From Puffinus mauretanicus (Eukaryota > Chordata > Aves > Procellariiformes > Procellariidae), in contig JAJKFH010003045.1 in assembly GCA_023333565.1 (NCBI GenBank), positions 186,001 to 250,000 of the forward strand: a DNA stretch of 64,000 bases, in the 5' to 3' direction. Under the pieces are notes generated by a model. It had not been told where the DNA came from. It did no database searches and was given only the letters and a program-made list of their open reading frames with translations. Numbering within the stretch: the first letter of the stretch is position 1; each line of letters opens with the position of its first letter. Of the stretch, positions 35,261-47,700 are shown piece after piece. The translations under genes were made by a program, and so were the position numbers.

Positions 35261-38198
35261 TGGTTCTCTGAATCATTGAGAATGAAAACAAATTGCACTG
35301 GAAGTCACAAACGAACCCTTTGGAGGTGGTTTTTGTTTTTTAAATGCTGTGAACTGAAATTTTATTTCAGTTGTAAAGCCTGAAAGGGACAGGGAGCAGA
35401 TGAGTAAAATGTTTTTGTACCATTAAGAAGGGAAAATCCAGGGTGTGTGCATGGTCGTTTGTTTGTTTGTTTGTTTTCTCTTAAGAAGAAAGAAGTGATA
35501 AAGGTGTTAAAACTCAATTGTTGCAGTACTGGAAGCAGGGCATGTAAATAAAAGAGGCTCTCTTTCACTGTGCACAGAGAGAAATACGAAAAACAAACCA
35601 CAAACTCTGTAAAGATGGTAATGAATTTTATGAGTCAAACCTGGCATGTTGTTAGCATCTGCTGCTTGTTTACAGTGGCTGCAGTAAGCATCCCTTTCAG
35701 AAAGTCTCACGTACTGGAGGTAGTTTTACTACCTTGTTATTAAAATCTCCCTGTGGTGTTGAAGAAGCTAAACTGTTGATAGACTGCACAGTTGCGACCT
35801 CGTGGTGTCCTGCTGAACTTGGTGGTAGCTGGCAATTATTTTTTCTCAAGCAAAAACCCTGGAGAGGTTGGGCATGTCTGTTTATTGCATCCAGTGATAT
35901 AAAGGGTAGATACTTCTCCTTTTTGCTGTGTTAATCTGAAAACACTGATGCTATTGAGAGAGATCCCTGTTGCTTTTGTTATACTTCTGTTCTCTGCCCC
36001 AGGAGCTGTCTCTAGAGAGTGTCTAGATAAATTTGGGGTTCTCTTGTCCAAAACACATAGTCATCTTGCATGAATCAAAGGAGGGTTTTATTGCTCAACT
36101 CTTCTCGTTTTATTGAAGTGGCGGTTCATGCCATCGATCCTAGAAGTGTTTAGGACTTAAAATTGATGGGAAGTAACTGGTGATGCTGGGGCTTTACAGT
36201 TGTACACAGCTGATGGGCCTCTGCTGTCAGTCTCCTATGAAAGGAGGAAACGTTTTGGAGGAGCAGATCAGCAAGGAGGTGGGGCAAAGATAAGCCTGTC
36301 GGAATAGATAGATGTTTTTCAGCTGTTCAGCAGAGCAATGTAAACAAGCAATGTAAAACTTTAGACAGAAAGGAATCTGATGGTCATGTCACAGCTTGGA
36401 TGTGCTTTGCTGTGGGGTGAGTTTGTAGGTTGGAGCATGTGCTTCTAGTGGAGGTCAACAGAGATTCAGCCTGGTGTCAGATGGTGGAAGTGGGGAACAA
36501 GGAACAAGGTTAGTGTCAGTCATGTAAATCTGAGAGGATGTGCTGAGGGCTTAAAGCACCTCAGAGTGCAGAAACTGTAGAGAAATTCCTGATGGTGAAA
36601 TGGTTTTCTGAGACAGAGGCCTGAAATGAAAATCCGATCCCTGGTATCGATGCTCAGAACAAGAACACCAAAAGCTTTGCCAGGAGCGGTGATCCAAATC
36701 TCTGCTTCATGCCCCTTGTGCCCTATAGGGAGTAGGGTAAAGTGGTGTAACCATTTGATAGTTTGAACCAGGAACAAACCTGTGAGGTTCATTCAGGAGG
36801 AAAGGAAAAAGATAGTGAGCAGTGCCGATGTCCCTGATCAGGGAAGTCGCACAGGAGACAGGTAAGGATGGCAGAGTGCTGCCAGCTCCTTTTCTTCTCT
36901 GTGCACTGTTTTCATTCTGAGTGTGGTACCAGACCCAGCAGCTTCTGCCTGGCAGCCTGCCCCAGCCGGCAGATCCCCGATCTGTGCCTTGCTCTGGAGT
37001 CGCTTGCAAAATTAGCAAGGGGTTGGAGGGTGGAAACAGAAAACCCAGAACCAGAGCAGGACAGGAGTCTGGAAACCCGCATGGTGTTTTTCTTCTGCTG
37101 TAAACTTGTGTGACCTTTCCTAACTCGCTTAAACTGTGTCCTCATTTTATATGTGGGTAGCAGAGCTATTGTATACTTTCAGGTATTCTGTGTTAGCCGG
37201 CAGAAGTTGTTCTTTCACCCACATTAGCAACATTTTGTCACCGAGTAGTGTTTTATGGAGGGATGGTTTTCTGCATATTGCTTAAAATTTAGAAAAGGAT
37301 TCTGAAATTTTGTGGGCCTCTAGTGTAGGCAAGAAAGAGTTGGCCAAGGGGGCGGGGTAGGAGTATTATCCTTTTCTGCAGAAACTCTTGCTCATTTTCT
37401 CTTCAAAACTATTTCAAGGTATTTCTTTATTCCAAGCATTTGTTAATTCATTGTGCAGTGAAACAGCGATAGTTGGTTCTTTTTGAAAGCTGCACAGGTT
37501 AGAAGATGCTTGAATACGTAAGCCATAAGCAAAGAAATAAGAACATCCTAAGAAATAATATGAAGTGTGATGCTTTCTGGACTGCTGCACAGCTATGAAG
37601 TGATGGGTGAAGTGAGATTTTGCCTGCACAGATCTCCTAAACCTCAGAACTTTGAGTTTTACTTTGTTTTCTTTGGCTTCAGAGGCAGCCAGTGTCTGGA
37701 GCTGAGGCACTCCGGTACTTTGCTTAGTGTCCCCAAAAGACCTGCAAACTTAGCCAAGCTTTTGGGCTTGAAAGAGATGAGCTTGAATTGCAACTGGGTG
37801 CCTCTAGTTCTGGGAGGCTGTAATGACTGCGACCTTTTGAAACCTTGTTCAAACTGTTTTTGTGGTACTCAGACAGGAATGTTATATTCTTTGTTCCACT
37901 TCCTAAAAGGCAAACCTTTATGTATAGGCCGCTTGCAGCTTTTATAGCTTGATATATATGGGTCAGGGGAGGAAGCAGGCATAGTCTGTTAGATGCTTTC
38001 AGGCTGCTGAAAAAGTCCTTATGAATGCATGAAGGAGGTTTTAAGATCCCAGCTGAATTTTTGCAAATAACCTGTCTTGATTAGGATCAGAAATAAGACC
38101 CAAATTTGAATTTCTTCCAAATTCTGTGCACACAAGCGAGTGGGCTGACTCTTTGGACAGACAGACCTGTGTGATAAAGGGTTCCATGTTTAATTCAT
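35261..38198. other. presumed intronic sequence, no gene seen
   Basis: Unique sequence with a short (GTTT)n at 35457-35477. A good donor word, GACAG followed by GTAAGG, lies at about 36858, but no clear exon precedes it. The 126-codon plus frame at 37567-37947 has no domain and looks like chance. Confidence 0.5.
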
Positions 38199-38199
38199 G

Positions 38200-40553
38200 G
38201 AATCATAGAATAGTTTGGGTTGGAAGGGACCTTTTAAAGGTCATCTAGTCCAGCCCCCCTGCTGTGGGCAGGGACATCTTCAACAAGATCAGGTTGCTCA
38301 GAGCCCCGTCCAACCTGACCTTGACTGTTTCCAGGGATGGGGCCTCTACCACCTCTCTGGGCAACCTGTACCAGTGTTTCACTACTCTCATTGTAAAACA
38401 TTTCTTCCTTGTATCTAGTTTGAATCTACTCTCCTTTAGTTTAAAACCATTTAAACCTCTTGTTCTATTGCAACAGGGCCTGCTAACAAGTCTGTCCCCA
38501 TCTTTCTTAGAGGCTCCCTTTAAGTATTGAAAGGCTGCAATAAGGTCTCCCCAGAGCCTTCTCTTCTCCAGGCTGAACAACCCCAACTCTCCCAACCTTT
38601 TTTCATAGGAGAGGTGTTCCATCCCCCTGATCATTTTTGTGGTCTCCGCTGGACCCGCTCCAACAAGTCCATGTCTTTCTTGTGCTGGGGGCTCCAGAGC
38701 TGGACGCAGTATTGCAGGGGGGGTCTCACCAGAGCAGAGTAGAGGGGCAGAATCACCTCCCTTGACCTGCTGACCATGCTCCTTTTGATGCAGCCCGGGA
38801 TACAGTTGGCTTTCTGGGCTGTGAGTGCACATTGCCAGGCCATGTCCAGCTTTTCATCCACCAGTACCCCCAAGTCCTTCTCGGCACAGCTGCTCTCAAT
38901 CCCGTCATCCCCCAGCCTGTACTGTTACTTGGGGTTGCCCCGACCCAGGTGCAGGACCTTGCACTTGGCCTTGTTGAACCTCATGAGGTTCACATGAGCC
39001 CACTTCTTGAGCTTGTCCAGGTCCCTCTGGATGGCATCCCACCCCTCAGGCACGTCAACCGCACCACTCAGCTTGGTGTCATCTGCAAGCTTGCTGAGGG
39101 TGCACTCAATCCCACTGTCTATGTCATTGATGAAGATATTAAACAGTACTGGTCCCAATATGGACCCCTGTGGGACAGCACTCCTCACCGATCTACATCT
39201 GGACATTGAGCTGTTGACCACTACGCTCTGGATGCATCCATCCAACCAATTCCTCACCCACCGAACAGTCCACCCATCAAATCCATACCTCTCCACTTTA
39301 GAGAGAAGGATGTTGTGGGGGACCGTGTCAAAGGCCTTACAGAAGTCCAGATAGACGACATGCGTAACTCTTCCCTTGTCCACTGATGTATTCACTCCAT
39401 CATGGAAGGCCACTAGGTTGGTCAGGCTGGACTTGCCCTTGGTGAAGCCATGCTGGCTGTCTCAAATCACCTCCCTGTCCTCCATGTGCCTTAGCATAGC
39501 TCCTAGAAGGATGTGTTCCATGATTTTCCCAGGCACAGAGGGGAGGCTGACAGGTCGGTAGTTCCCAGGGTTCTCCTTTGTAGCCTTTTTAAAAATGGGT
39601 GCAATGTTTCCCTTTTTCCAGTCACCAGTCACCTGACTGCCATGACTTTTCAAATATCATGGAGAGTGGCTTGGCAACTACATCAGCCAATTCCCTCAGG
39701 ATTCTGGGATGCATCTTGTCAGGTCCCGAAGATTTATGTATATTCAGGTTCCTCAGGTGGTCTCGAACTGATCTTCTCTTACAGAGGGAGCGATTTTGCT
39801 CCCCCAGTCCCTGCCTTGCGGTCCGTCCACTCGAGAGGTGTGGGAAGAGAGGTTGCCAGTGAAGACTGAGGCAAAAAAGTTGTTGAGTACCTCAGCCTTC
39901 TCCTGGTCCGTTGTTACCAGTTTGCCAGTCTTGCTCATCAGAGGGGGTGCACTTTCTTTGACCTTCCTTTTCTGGCTGACATACTTGTAGAAGCCCTTCT
40001 TATTATTCTTTGCATCCCTTGCCAAGTTCAGCTCCATCCGCGCCTTGGCCTTCCTGACCCCATCCCTACACAACCAGGCACCATCCCTATACTCTTCCCA
40101 GGATACCTGTCCCTGCTTCCACTGCCTGTGCATTTCCTTCTTGCCCTTTAGTTTGACCAGCGGGTTTCGACTCAGCCATGCCAGTCTCTTGCCTTCCTTG
40201 CCTGATTTCTTACACCTGGGGATCGAGAGCTCTTGCGCTCTATGGAGAGCATCCTTAAAGATCTGCTGGGTCTGTTCTGCTTCCTTGTCCTGGAGGGCAG
40301 TTTCCCAGGGGGTCCTATTGACTAATTCCTTGAACAGCTGGAAGTTTGCTTTCCTAGAATTCAGGGTCCTGACTTTACTCTTTGCCTGACCTATATCCCT
40401 TAGAACTGCGAACTCCACCAGAGCATGATCACTGCAGCCCAGGCTGCCTCCAATCTTGACATCACCGATTAGCTCACTGCTGAACTCTTCCTTCCCTTGG
40501 AAGGAAGCATCCAACATCTCAGTTACCATTACTGAAATGTCATTGTTTTTCAA
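38200..40553 (-). mobile_element. CR1 retrotransposon, 2.35 kb, 5'-truncated in the endonuclease
   Basis: The 3' end lies at 38200 (AATCATAGAATAG on this strand, the reverse complement of the CR1 terminal octamer region), followed by the typical TTGGAAGGGACC and a tagtccagcccccctgctgtgggcaggg-type word. Reading leftward from 40553 on the minus strand come the last part of the endonuclease domain, the linker, the reverse transcriptase and the C-terminal region of ORF2. ORF1 and most of the endonuclease are missing, as expected for incomplete target-primed reverse transcription. It is the most complete CR1 in the window and lies antisense to the presumed transcript. Only about 112 bases separate it from the next CR1. 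Confidence 0.95.
38245..40553 (-). pseudogene. CR1 ORF2 remnant: endonuclease end, reverse transcriptase, C-terminus
   Basis: In an active element this protein nicks DNA and copies CR1 RNA at the nick. The first minus-strand piece (40553-39753, about 266 codons) carries GCSDHALVEF, whose S-D-H at residues 41-43 is the last catalytic motif of the APE-type endonuclease. The RT core follows, with NYRPVSL (near 39560), [10 protein letters not shown] (residues 21-30 of the piece starting at 39413), PQGSILGP, and LADDTKL, which keeps both catalytic Asp but has L for the usual F. The C-terminal part contains RTRGLNGFKL and WYRLPREVV. Lesions include two frameshifts that offset each other (about 39765 and 39635), a TGA at 39462-39464, a TAA near 38923, and a frameshift near 38640. 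It is not functional. Confidence 0.9.
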
Positions 40554-40664
40554 ACAGAATAGAAATGTCTATTTGGTAGTTACAAATAAGGTAGCAATTT
40601 GCAGTGCCTTTTGAAACCATCAGAAGTGCTCTTCTCGATGCCTGTACACATTAAGGTACGCATT
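40554..40664. other. short unique spacer between two CR1 copies
   Basis: About 110 bases of AT-rich sequence without CR1 similarity separate the 5' end of one CR1 from the 3' end of the next. It shows that these are two separate insertions and not one rearranged element. Confidence 0.6.
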
Positions 40665-41905
40665 TCACAGAATTAAACTGGTTGAGGTTAGAAGGGACCT
40701 CTGGACGTCATCTGGTCCAACTCCCTGTGCTCAAGCAGGGCCACCCAAAGCCAGTTGCCCAGGACTGTGTCTAGATAGCTTTTGAATATCTCCAAGGATG
40801 GAGGCTCCACCACCTCTCTGGGCAACCTGTGCCAGTGCTCCGACACCCTCACAGTAAAAAAGTGTTTCCTGATGTTCAGAGGGACCGTCCTGTATTTCAG
40901 TTTGTGCCCATTGCCTCTGGTCCTGGCACTGGGCACCCCTGACAAGAGCCTGGCTCCGTCTTCTTTGCACCCTCCCTGCAGGTACTTATATACATTGATG
41001 AGATCCCCCCTGAGCCTTCTCTTTTCTAGGCTGAACAGTCCCACCTCTGTTAACCTTTCATCACAGGAGAGATGCTCCAGTCCCTTCAACATCTTTGTGG
41101 CCCCTCGCTGGACTCTCTCCAGTATGTCCATGTCTCTCTTGTACAGGGGAGCCCAGAACTGGACCCAGTACTCCCAAGTGTGGCCACACCAGTGTTGAGT
41201 AGAGGGGAAGGATCACCTCTCTCGATCTGCTGGCAATACATTGCCTAAAGCAGCCCAGGATACCATTTGCCTTCTTTATAGTAAGGGTCCATTGCTGGCT
41301 CGTGTTCAACTTGGTGTCCATCAGGACCCCCAGGTCCTTTTCTGCCAAGCTGCTTTCCAGCTGGGTGGCCCCCAGCATATATTGGTGCCTGGGCTTCTTC
41401 CTCCCCAGGTTTAGGACTTTGCACTTCTCCTTGTTGAACTTCATGAGGTTCCTCTCAGTCCATTTCTCCAGCTTGTCAAGGTCCCTCTGGTGTGTCAGCC
41501 ACTCCTCTCAGTTTGGTGTCACCTGCAAACTGGCTGAGGGTATACTGCCCCATCATTTAGATCATTAATGAAATTGTTAAGCAGGACTGGACCCAGTATT
41601 GACCCCTGGGATACACCTCTGGTGGCCTCCAACTAGACTTTGTGCCACTGATCACCACCCTCAGGGCCTGGGCATGCATCCACCTCACTGTCTGCTCATC
41701 CCAGCCTGTACGTCAACAGCATCTCTATGAGGATTTTACGGGAGACGGTGTCAAAGGCCCTCCTGAAGTCCAGGTGTGCAATATCCACTGCTCTCCCCTA
41801 GTCTGCCAGGCCAGTCACTTCGTTGTAGAAGTTTATCAAGTTGGTCAAGCTAACTCGTGGGTGCATCCCATCAGGGCCCATGGACTTATTTTGAGTCCCC
41901 ATATG
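40665..41905 (-). mobile_element. CR1 retrotransposon, 1.24 kb, with internal RT deletion
   Basis: The 3' end begins near 40665 (TTTCACAGAATTAAACTGGTTGAGGTTAGAAGGGACC-type sequence; terminal octamers are degenerate). Minus-strand pieces 41131-40688 and 41444-41061 encode the CR1 C-terminal region ([46 protein letters not shown]) in different frames, so there is a frameshift near 41100. Farther 5', NKSMGPDGMHPRVS joins directly and in frame to LTNLINFYNEVTG near 41850. About 100 codons of reverse transcriptase normally lie between these blocks, so this copy has an internal deletion. The FADD region (about 41510-41530) is also degraded. Non-functional, and a different subfamily from its neighbour judging by its 3' end. 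Confidence 0.9.
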
Positions 41906-44693
41906 TAGGTGTGAAAAGAAACTTCTAGAGAAAGACTAAGGCCTTTAGAATTCAGCCTGTTCCTCAGTCCTCCTTTCATCTCTTCTCTTCCTCCCTCCTT
42001 TGCCTGCTGACCTCTGCACTCAATTCCTGTAAGAGGCTCTACACTTGCATGACAAGGCTACTGTGGGTTTGGCCTTAGATTTAAAGCCTACAGGTAATGT
42101 GGCTTTAAAGCCAGGAGACCTCTTTTGCAAAGGTTCTCCTGCTGCGTGGAGCTTCTCCTGGGATGGTGATGTTGTGCACATACAGAATTTGGTGTGTGTC
42201 GCCTGTGCAATGCATTTCTGTTATGCCTGGCTGAGGATGTCAGTCTGCCGCAAGGACCGACTGAGCGACTTCAGTTCAGACTGCCTTGACTCATGCTATT
42301 TGCTTTGGAAATTATAGTTCCAATTGCTGCCGATAACCCAGCTGATTGTTATGTTATACATTTAGCAGTCTCTTTTTTTAGTTCTTTCCTTAATTACTTA
42401 TGTAAATAATTTTAGAAGACTTAGCATTAATTTTGGAGAAGCTGGCATATCAAAGGCTGTGAGGCTAGCAGCAGGTGCTGTAAGTAATCACTTTTCTAAA
42501 TTAAGCAACACTTTCCAAGGCAGTAGGTTAATTTCTGGGTAAGCTGCCTGCATACAGATTCTTAGAATCGCCTGGATTGTGACCCAGCAAGTGACTTAAG
42601 GCTGCATGTACCTTTAATTGCATGAATTGTCTTACTGAAACCTTTGATTTTTAGAGGAAACTGGTGCTGCACTCGAGCTTCTGTTGAAATAGTGCTGTCA
42701 CGTTGAAATCTCTGTCACCCGGCTCTGTGCTTGTCTTTGTAGCTCAGTCTGCACTGCCATCGGAGGTGTATTTGGAGCACGGGCAGGCATGTCAAGCTGC
42801 CTGGAGCCCAGGGTATGTACATGAGTGAGTAACGTTTATGCTGAAGTCTGTGCTGCTGTGGATTTTCTGTAACTAGTACAAGAGCAAGCAAAGTAGTGTT
42901 TGAGAGCTTTGTGCCATTTCCATCTTTGTGTGTGCAAATGGATTTCCACAAAAATACTACTTCTAATATCTCTAGTGGAGTTCTCTTGGGATCGGTAAGC
43001 AGTAACTGTTGTCCTGTGGGACAGATTCTGCTCAAGTGACGCTATCGTTAGCCTGTCGCTTTTGCATTGTCACAGCTCCGGCCAACAGTTCTTGCTCAAG
43101 GCTAGGAGGTCACCTGCAGAAGCGTGGCCTGCTCTTCAGAAACCACTCCGAGCCCATGAGGCTGATGGGGTCAATGGTGTTTGTGACTTGATCACTACAT
43201 GATTTTCATAGACCCTGCAGGGCTCTGAGGAAATTGGTAAGATCTTTATTTCTGTCACTATACAGAGTGTGACTTCAGAGCACTTTGTCTAACTTGTGAA
43301 GTAGGAAGGTGCAGTTCTTACAAACTCAAGCTCTCTTTAAAGTATGTCTTCCCCAATGAAGATTGTGCCAAAAGTAAGGGGAAAGGGGGAATTTGTACTT
43401 AAAGGGAATCCCATGCAAAGTGGAATAGAGCAGAAATAATGCCCTTCTTCCAGGGATTCAAGAAAGGAGAGAACTTCAGAGAGGTGGAGGAAAAAAATGG
43501 ATTTTTGGTGCCTCCATGTGACAGCAGACTGGGACTTGTCCCTCCTCTGACTTATAGTTGGTGCCTCCTGTGTCTCTGGATGCTCAACTTAGTTACCAAC
43601 TGGTGCTCAGAATCATACACCTTCTAAACAGATCTGAAGCTGCTTTTCACACTTCTTAGCTTGATTTTTGCTATGGTCAATCATCTTCAGACAAAAATGC
43701 TCTTAGGCTTGGAGCTCAGTGTTGGGATACAGCCCTTTCATGTTTAAAAAAATGATAATCCAAATGACAGGCTTCTGAATTGAGCTCAATTCTTATGAAC
43801 AGTGTTACAGAATGACATGGCTCTTGTAATTGGTTTAAGGGTCTGTAATCTCTTCAAAATAAATCTCTTTTATCTTCTCACTTTCTAGATTAAAACTTAA
43901 CCGATTTGTTTGCTCTGAAATCTTGAAGAGGCACAGTTCAGATGCTAGTGCAGAGCCTAACAAACTCAATATTCTACTAAAACAGATTCTTACACTATAA
44001 GCAAAAATATTCTTTCAGTCTTTGTTCCTAGAGGTGGCTGCTTTGATTTAAACGAACACCTTGAACAAATCAAGCGTAGGGGTTGATTCCCTCAGTCATG
44101 TCTGTCAGGTAGTAGCAGGTTCTAACTCTATGTTCAGGAAGCCTTGTCTGCTGGAGGAGGCACTTTCCTCCAGCTTGAAGAGCCTGATTGAGTTCCCTGC
44201 TCTATAATGGAAACAAGACGGATAAGCGACTTGGTTTTTCGATACCTCAGCTTCTACTCTGAAACCTGAAATCTCATGTGGCACTGTGAGCAAAAAGTCC
44301 TCTTTAAGTGGCATTCCAATTCTGTGGGAACTGGGACCAAAATACCTTTTAAAAGAAACAGTGAAGAGGAAATCGTATTCGCTGCTTAACACTGACTCCC
44401 CACTCTACAGATCTTCTGATGGTGGATGCCTTGTGGGTTTAACTGATGGTCCGAATGCATATTGATGCACTCAGATTGTCTGAGTGTATTCTGTGTGATG
44501 CTGCAAGATGCCTGCAAGGCTTAGAAACGGCGAGTTGCACTGGGCAAGAGCTGGGTGGACAGTGATTCGGTGATGGGAGCATAGAAACGTGCTAACCTTG
44601 CACATGTTTTCTGAGCAGTCTTTTCAAAAGGGGTCAGAATTTGACCTCTCTTAAATACTGTGGGGTTGGAGGACGGGAAATCTTGTTTCCCAG
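41906..44693. other. presumed intronic sequence, no gene seen
   Basis: Unique sequence with no repeats recognised. Open frames are at most 106 codons and carry no domain. Confidence 0.5.
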
Positions 44694-44735
44694 ATGATTC
44701 GGCTCTGCGTGAGCTGCAAGAATTGAAAGCATCAG
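44694..44735 (+). other. candidate 42-nt microexon
   Basis: The sequence TCTTGTTTCCCAG (ending at 44693) is a good 3' splice site and CAG followed by GTAATG (intron from 44736) is a good 5' splice site. They enclose 42 bases, a multiple of three. Read with two bases borrowed at the edges, the exon encodes DSALRELQELKAS, which is helix-forming and plausible as a small coiled-coil insert. The flanking frame stays open for 78 codons. I cannot match it to a gene, and paired splice-like words of this quality do occur by chance. Confidence 0.2.
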
Positions 44736-47700
44736 GTAATGCAGCAACCAGATACTCAGCAAATGTCTTGCAGGCCGGCTTTCTGAATGGACTCCTGGAA
44801 GAGAAAGCAGAGGACCAAACATCCTCTGCTCCGAATTTGTGGATTTTGGGAGGGAGTAGGTCATTTAAGAATACTGCTTTGCATCTTTCTCCCTGACTGT
44901 CTTAAACTCAGTCTATCCAAATCTTTCTTCCAGGCTGCACAAAGGATTTGTAATGCTTTCTGTTATCAAAAGCAGAACTTGAAGGAGACGGAATCCTGTC
45001 CCTTACCAAAGATACGAATGCTGTGTTAGGGGACTTGGACACATTAATAACAACAAAATTTTACTCCACCAGTCTGTCCTCTGAAATAAAAAGTGTCAAG
45101 CAAATTGCTGTAACATTAGACTGAAACTTGCCAATTATGTTTGTCTGGCAATTTGATTCTGTTCTCCTAAAATACCCCTGGAGAACATCCAACTGTAGCT
45201 CTGCTCTGATCCCAAGACTACCCTGTGAATGCCCTGAATACTCACATTTATGTTAAGCAGCAAGCTCTGATGGTGTGGTCTGTGTGGTTGTTAGAAAGCT
45301 TAGAAATCTGGTTTGCTTTCAGAGGGCTTTCCATTTGGGAAAGAGGAACTGATACCATCCCAATTTTAACTCTGGAAGAGAAAGGGAAAGTAAAAAGCTT
45401 CAGAGAACCAAGCTTTTGTCTAGGCTGTGGAGCCAGCTGGGTTTCTTCTTCTGGCTTGCCAGGCGACCTTCTCATTTGGGACTCTTTCTGAGTGGTCGAC
45501 AACTGCATTCCCTCTGTGAAAATAAAACCGCTTTCGGTGTGGCCTATGAACCCTGGTCTCCCATGACTGTCCTCAGTCACACTTGTTGCGATGACTGCCT
45601 TACTGACCAATATAAATGCACAGTCTCCTCTCTTTGTCCTTTCACAGTCATCGTTTGAAAAGCTTTCTGCTGCTTTTCCTTAAAAATTACTTTTGAAGTT
45701 AAGGTTCCCATTTGTTTTATTGACTATAAAGTGTGCATGATAATCACGGGACAATTACTGTGTTAGCTGAAACACTGCAGTCTTTCTGGAGGACAAAACC
45801 CTGCTCCAAGCAGGAGCAGTTCAACTTCTCTCACTCAAACTCCAGGGGCCAGGGACGAGGAATTTCCTAGGTTTTCCACTCAGCGGTGACAATGGTATCT
45901 GTGTGGCTGCTGTTTATTACGCTGTAAGTAATAGTTTAATGGACTTGTATGCAATAAATTGCTATTTCGTGTTGGTATGTGGTTTTCAATAGTATGTCAG
46001 AGAATTACTTATGCCTTTTAATTTGCATCATTCAAGGCGGCAGTACTTTAAAAATGTGATTATGATATCAAGGGTTTGTGAAGTCGAGGGCAGGCAGGCT
46101 TTTGCTTGCTCCAAAGATTTCCTGCGTAGAGAATATAAGTCATAAACGTGACAACTATGGGGTATTTTTGCTGGCTTTTTTTTTTTTTTTTTTGGTTCTT
46201 TGAGTCAGGCTTCTTTCCTTCTCCTGCATTTGGATCATCTTAAAAAATGACTAGTTTCAGGGTAAAATGCAAGCATACCAATTAATCTATGGAAGTCGTC
46301 TTGTCATTTCATAACTCAGTGCTGCTTTTAAATTGGAACCTGTCTTGTTTCTTCAACAGCGTGCGTGCTTAGTTTGACTCTTGCTCCAAAATGAGTCACG
46401 TTTCAATCCCTGAAAGACCTACTGTCCCTTGGTTATCTTTTAAACTTTTTTTTGTTTTGTCTGGGTTTTTTTCTGTTGGCTGTTCTCAGGGAGCTGCTGT
46501 GACAGCTAAAGAAGCTCTACCAAACCTTTACATATTGTGTCCCAGTTGCTGCATTGATTATTTACAGGGATATGAAATGACTTACACCGTAGGTGTTGAT
46601 CCTGTCATGTGCAAGCCCCTGCTGCCTCCAGGGATCCAATAAAGGATCCGTTTAAGAATTAGATGCTACAGACCCTATACTGTTGTCAGTGAAATCGGTG
46701 ACTTCAGTTTGGGCAGGATCCAGGCCCCTCATTCAGAGCAGCAATACTGTACGAAGCCCTTGGCTCCTGGGATGCATGAACTGGCTGTTGCTTGGCTCCC
46801 TACAGGATGAAGGTCAGATTGGGTTGAACAGGACTGTAGCCACGTTTCCCTCAGGGAAAATGTTCAACTCTGGCATATACTTAACTATGCAAATATTGAC
46901 CAGATAAGAGTGTGGAACAGGGATGGGAAAGACCATCAACGAGTAGTAGACTGGTTTCCTGAGCATCCATGCTGTTCGATCTGGGCGCAAAGGCACCATG
47001 AGGGCAGCAATTGGCTCTCGGACCTCGATGCTTCCTGGCTGTAAATCCATCCACCTTGTCCCAGGTCACGCTGGGGGTGGCAGTAGTTATTCTAGGGCTG
47101 TTCTGGATGTATCTGTGGGAGAAGATGACAGTTTGGGAGGTGGTGCTGGAAAGAGGTTCTAGAAAAGCATCTGTCTGTTGTTGGTGTTACTTATCTAATC
47201 ACTGATAACAGCAGGGAACCAAATGTGGGGGATTATTGCACAAGTTCAGTGATGTCCTGGATGCAACTGCTCTGGGGGTTTTTTGCTTTTAAAAGTCTGT
47301 TTTGTTTGTTTGGCATTGAGTAGCTTTTGGAGATGTGTTTTTAGCCATTGTGCTTTTCAAATCAGCATGCTAAAAACGCTGTTAATGTGGAATTGTGAGA
47401 ATATGTGCGTATGCAGACACGTATTAGGTGAATTCAATTGTTACAAAATACACCCTTGGAAACCTCATCTCGGATGTTGTCGGCACGTCCTTCACATTCT
47501 GCCAATTTTCAGAAGCTGTCAGGTAGTACCGTGTGGGAAGCGTTACAGGGCATTATGGGATAAATCCCGAAATCCTAATTTGGGCCAAACTCCCACTGTT
47601 TTCAGTGGGTGGCTTGCTGGCATTAAGGCCAAGTACCCCTTAGCTATCACAGATGACCTTTCTGTCTTTTTAAAGTCAAGGAGACTGAGAAATGGTGCCT

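Noticed and set aside
36855..36864. Consensus donor GACAG|GTAAGG
   Set aside because: The preceding sequence has no clear acceptor and no protein-like frame that stays open through the site.
38215..41198. Plus-strand open frames across the CR1 copies (for example 40045-40389 and 40782-41198)
   Set aside because: These are shadows of CR1 ORF2, which runs on the minus strand.
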